This document shows positions 4,756 through 7,300 of a stretch of DNA of 7,300 nucleotides, in pieces. The stretch covers positions 1 to 7,300 of the forward strand of contig JAQUOR010000083.1 in NCBI GenBank assembly GCA_028717025.1, given 5' to 3'. A model generated the notes under the pieces. That model did no database searches. It was not told the origin of the DNA and saw nothing but the letters and a program-made list of their open reading frames with translations. Both the position numbers and the translations under genes were made by a program. The DNA is from Candidatus Omnitrophota bacterium (GTDB taxonomy: Bacteria > Omnitrophota > Gorgyraeia > Duberdicusellales > 4484-171). The number at the start of each line of letters is the position of its first letter. The first letter of the stretch is position 1.

Positions 4756-6738
4756 TTAGCGCAAAATAACTCCTTGCGCCTGTGCAAGAGTAGAACGTAT
4801 TTGGCTGTGAAGGGTATCCACCTCTCCAGAGGTGAGTGTTTTTTCGTCTGACTGGTAGAAGAGCCGCAGGGTAAACGCCTGATAGCCTTGCGGCAGGTCT
4901 TTGCCTTCGTAGGTATTTACAATACGCATATCGACGATGTATTCGCCTTTTTCTTTTACCATACGCTCTATTTCTCTGAATTTTATGTCTTTTTTAAAGG
5001 CAATACTGATATCGCGGCTCGTAGCCGGATAAGCGCTGAATGGCTGATAATGCCTTTCGCAAAGGCTGCTTTGCAGACACTCGACGTCAAGTTGGGCATA
5101 CATAAAATCTTTTTTTAGCTCAAATTCTTTCTTTACTGCCTGATCCAATACGCCCAGAAACCCAGCTTCTTTTTTGTCGATAACAATGGATAGAGCGTTC
5201 GTGAAGTTGGGCAGCTTCGTCTCTACGAAGGCCCACGAGGAAACGTTCAGATGTTGGAGAAGCTCTTCGATGACTCGCTTTAAATACGGCAGGCTTTCTT
5301 TCTCGATACTGACCGCAATTGAAAGCGCCGGCGCCTCGCGATAATCGGTATCAACGCGTTGATACACGTTGGCGAGTTCAAAAAACCGTATATTTTCCTG
5401 AGCACGGTTGACGTTATAGCGCACGCTCTTTATGGCGCCGGTAAGCAATGTGGGACGCAATGCATTTTCCTGACCGCGCAAAGGATTGGTAAGCTTTATA
5501 ACATCGTGATAGCCGAGGACGCTTAATTCCTTATCTGCTTCGATGCTGAAAGTAATTATTTCTTTTAACCCGACGGTACTTAAAAAATGTCTCAATTCGT
5601 TTTTAAAACGAAACGTGCTTACGAGGTACGGCTGTCCAAGCAAAAACGGCAGACAACAGGTAATCTTATCGTAACCATAGATGCGGATAAATTCCTCATA
5701 GACATCCACCTCTCTCTCGACATCCAAACGAAACGAAGGCACAGTGATGCGTAAGTTCTGCCCTGGCGCGTTTTCGACTTTAAAGTCGAGACCGGTCAAT
5801 ACCTGACGTACCTTCTCTTTGGGAAAGGTATCGCCCAGATAAGAGTTAAGCGCCGCGAGGCTGACGGTGATCTTTTTTTGCGCAACGCGGGGTTTTTGCC
5901 CGGCACAGGTGTAACCGCTCATGAGGCCTGCGGCAAGTTCCTGCATCATCTGCGCGGCTGTGCTTGAGGCGTATTCGAGATAATCGGCGGACACTTTACG
6001 TTCAAAACGATAGGAAGAATCGGTATCAAGCCCTGCGCAACGACGACTGCGGCGTACGGCCAGCGGTGAAAAAATCGCCGCTTCAAGAAAAACATTTTTT
6101 GTAGAATTATCGACCTCGGTATTCTTTGCTCCCATTACCCCGGCGAGAGCAATAATTTTTTTCTCATCCGCGATTACCAGGTTTTCGGGACTTAAAAGCC
6201 TCTCTTGCTCGTCGATGCCGATAAATACTTCTCCGGCTGCGGCGCGGCGTACGTAAATGGTACCTTCTATTTTGTCCTCATCGAAGGCGTGGAGCGGATT
6301 ACCCCAAACCAGCATGGAATAATTCGTACTGTCGACGATATTATTGATAGCGTTGATACCACAATGCGTTATTCGCTCGCGTACATATGCGGGGGATTCT
6401 TTTACGGTTAGGCTGCGGAGAGCGCGGCCGACATAAAGGGGACAATCGTTTAAATCCTGGATGACGACGCGACGGGTGCCAAGCAACGGTTTCTTTGTGA
6501 CGACGGGATATTTAAGCGTGAAAGGCTTATGCAGACACGCAGCGATTTCCCGCGTTATTCCTATCATTGAAAGCCAATCGTAACGGTTAGAAGTAACCTC
6601 GATGTCGAATACCCAATCGCCATCGCATTCTTCGAAATGCTCTACTTCCATGCCTGCCATGGTCAAGAGCGACACCAGGCTTTGTGGCGGCACGGTTACC
6701 TTCAGAAATTCATTGATAAAATTTAGACTGAACCTCAT
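4756..6738 (-). CDS. pheT: Phenylalanyl-tRNA synthetase beta subunit, short form
   Basis: PheT is the beta subunit of the cytoplasmic alpha2-beta2 enzyme that charges tRNA-Phe and edits mischarged Tyr-tRNA. At 660 aa it is about 130 residues shorter than the typical ~790-800. The N-terminal MRFSLNFINEFL...TMAGMEVE (1-33) is followed after about ten residues by FDIEVTSNRYDWLSMIGITREIA (44-66). The EMAP/OB-type tRNA-binding domain normally inserted between these is therefore missing. The B3/B4 editing domain (about 100-270) contains NPLHAFD (147-153), GVMGA (200-204, usually GGxMGG) and SSYRFERKVS. The B5 domain ends in PSFRLDVEREVDVYEEFIRIYGYDKI (about 334-359). The catalytic-like core follows, and then an FDX-ACB anticodon-binding domain (about 566-660). 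GGAG lies 10 bases upstream of ATG within the end of pheS, and only one base separates the two genes, so translation is coupled. Confidence 0.95.
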   Translation of the reverse strand: MRFSLNFINEFLKVTVPPQSLVSLLTMAGMEVEHFEECDGDWVFDIEVTSNRYDWLSMIGITREIAACLHKPFTLKYPVVTKKPLLGTRRVVIQDLNDCPLYVGRALRSLTVKESPAYVRERITHCGINAINNIVDSTNYSMLVWGNPLHAFDEDKIEGTIYVRRAAAGEVFIGIDEQERLLSPENLVIADEKKIIALAGVMGAKNTEVDNSTKNVFLEAAIFSPLAVRRSRRCAGLDTDSSYRFERKVSADYLEYASSTAAQMMQELAAGLMSGYTCAGQKPRVAQKKITVSLAALNSYLGDTFPKEKVRQVLTGLDFKVENAPGQNLRITVPSFRLDVEREVDVYEEFIRIYGYDKITCCLPFLLGQPYLVSTFRFKNELRHFLSTVGLKEIITFSIEADKELSVLGYHDVIKLTNPLRGQENALRPTLLTGAIKSVRYNVNRAQENIRFFELANVYQRVDTDYREAPALSIAVSIEKESLPYLKRVIEELLQHLNVSSWAFVETKLPNFTNALSIVIDKKEAGFLGVLDQAVKKEFELKKDFMYAQLDVECLQSSLCERHYQPFSAYPATSRDISIAFKKDIKFREIERMVKEKGEYIVDMRIVNTYEGKDLPQGYQAFTLRLFYQSDEKTLTSGEVDTLHSQIRSTLAQAQGVILR

Positions 6739-6739
6739 G

Positions 6740-7300
6740 TTAGAATTGCTCCAAAAATCTCACATCGTTTTCGAAAAATAATCTGATATCGTTGATGCCG
6801 TATTTAAGCATTGCGGGACGCTCAACGCCCATGCCAAAAGCAAACCCTGTATATTTTTTGGGATTTATCCCGCATGCGGTCAATACATTAGGATGTATCA
6901 TGCCGCAGCCTAAAATTTCAAGCCAGCCTTTCCCCTTACATACACTGCATTTCGTTTGTTTTCCTTTACAGATGAAACAGGATATATCCACCTCTGCGCT
7001 GGGTTCGGTGAAAGGGAAAAAATGAGGCCGGAAACGTAAATTTACATCGCTTGAGAAAAACTCTTGCGCAAAGTGCAGAAGCACTCCCTTTAAATGTGCG
7101 AAATTGATATTCGCGGCTACGGCAAACCCTTCTATCTGATGGAACATGAATGAATGCGAAGCGTCAACCTGGTTCGGACGATACACTCTGCCCGGAGAGA
7201 TAACTGCCAGGGGCAGTTTTTTATTGCAGAGCACTCGTATTTGTGAAGGGGAAGTGTGACTGCGCAAGAGAAACTTCCCCTTCTTTTTTTCCTGCACGGG
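6740..7300 (-). CDS. pheS: Phenylalanyl-tRNA synthetase alpha subunit (N-terminus beyond the window)
   Basis: The last 186 codons of PheS, the catalytic alpha subunit that forms phenylalanyl-adenylate and transfers Phe to tRNA. Class II motif 2 is [22 protein letters not shown] (roughly 36-57 of the fragment). It is followed by [19 protein letters not shown], a four-cysteine CFIC...CSVC segment, [16 protein letters not shown], and motif 3, [17 protein letters not shown]. The family usually has Leu, Ile or another hydrophobic residue where this motif 3 has Pro (GVER-P-AML; codon CCC). The frame remains open to the window edge (CCC at 7300-7298), and the upstream [18 protein letters not shown] aligns with the mid-protein LLRTHTSP segment. 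The GTG at 7297 is therefore an internal Val codon and about 150 N-terminal residues, including the coiled coil, are outside. Translation ends at TAA 6742-6740, one base before pheT. Confidence 0.95.
   Translation of the reverse strand, partial: PVQEKKKGKFLLRSHTSPSQIRVLCNKKLPLAVISPGRVYRPNQVDASHSFMFHQIEGFAVAANINFAHLKGVLLHFAQEFFSSDVNLRFRPHFFPFTEPSAEVDISCFICKGKQTKCSVCKGKGWLEILGCGMIHPNVLTACGINPKKYTGFAFGMGVERPAMLKYGINDIRLFFENDVRFLEQF

Noticed and set aside
4751..4762. GCGC-GTTA-GCGC hairpin at the pheT stop codon as a terminator.
   Set aside because: Only four base pairs and no T tract on the minus strand.
7295..7297. GTG at the start of the pheS fragment as an initiation codon.
   Set aside because: The frame continues to the window edge and the N-terminal half of PheS is missing, so this Val is internal.

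Overview
The window looks like a chromosomal housekeeping segment from an uncultured bacterium. The genes point to a member of the wider PVC/Omnitrophota-type diversity. Clues are the degenerate GGDEF tail, a PAC2-family gene beside rarA, a RarA with a non-canonical sensor-1 region, and a PheT without its N-terminal tRNA-binding domain. This placement is an inference from protein character only; no marker was searched.

Left part (1-721). The plus strand starts with the last ~70 codons of a degenerate GGDEF-domain protein (to 215). A good sigma70-type promoter (257-285) follows, then a complete tRNA-Leu with anticodon GAG (298-379). The stretch 380-721 holds no gene but is dense in small inverted repeats. 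It includes a displaced copy of the tRNA-Leu 3' end that is split by a GC-rich palindrome. This is where the plus-strand tRNA unit and the minus-strand genes converge.

Middle part (722-4373, all minus strand). In transcription order the genes are rarA (replication-associated AAA+ ATPase), a PAC2-family protein, a stand-alone NAD(P)H-hydrate epimerase, and the NADH-sensing repressor Rex. Gaps are 55, 68 and 16 bp, so they may form one operon. The close epimerase-rex pairing puts an NADH-repair enzyme and an NADH/NAD+ sensor under common control.

Non-coding island (4374-4755). The minus strand carries a well-formed 6S RNA gene. It has its own TTGAAA-17-TATACT promoter, a 7-bp closing stem ending directly in a T6 tract, an interrupted internal stem, a large central bubble and a terminal arm capped by a cUUCGg-type hairpin. 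An open reading frame runs across it but does not look like a protein gene. This is the least obvious and best-supported non-coding element in the window.

Right part (4756-7300, minus strand). pheS (N-terminus beyond the window edge) and pheT are separated by one base and encode the alpha and beta subunits of phenylalanyl-tRNA synthetase.

I found no CRISPR array, transposase, toxin-antitoxin pair or defence system. The points worth a second look are the 6S RNA, the tRNA-end duplication with inserted palindrome, the shortened PheT, and the PAC2/NnrE/Rex neighbourhood.
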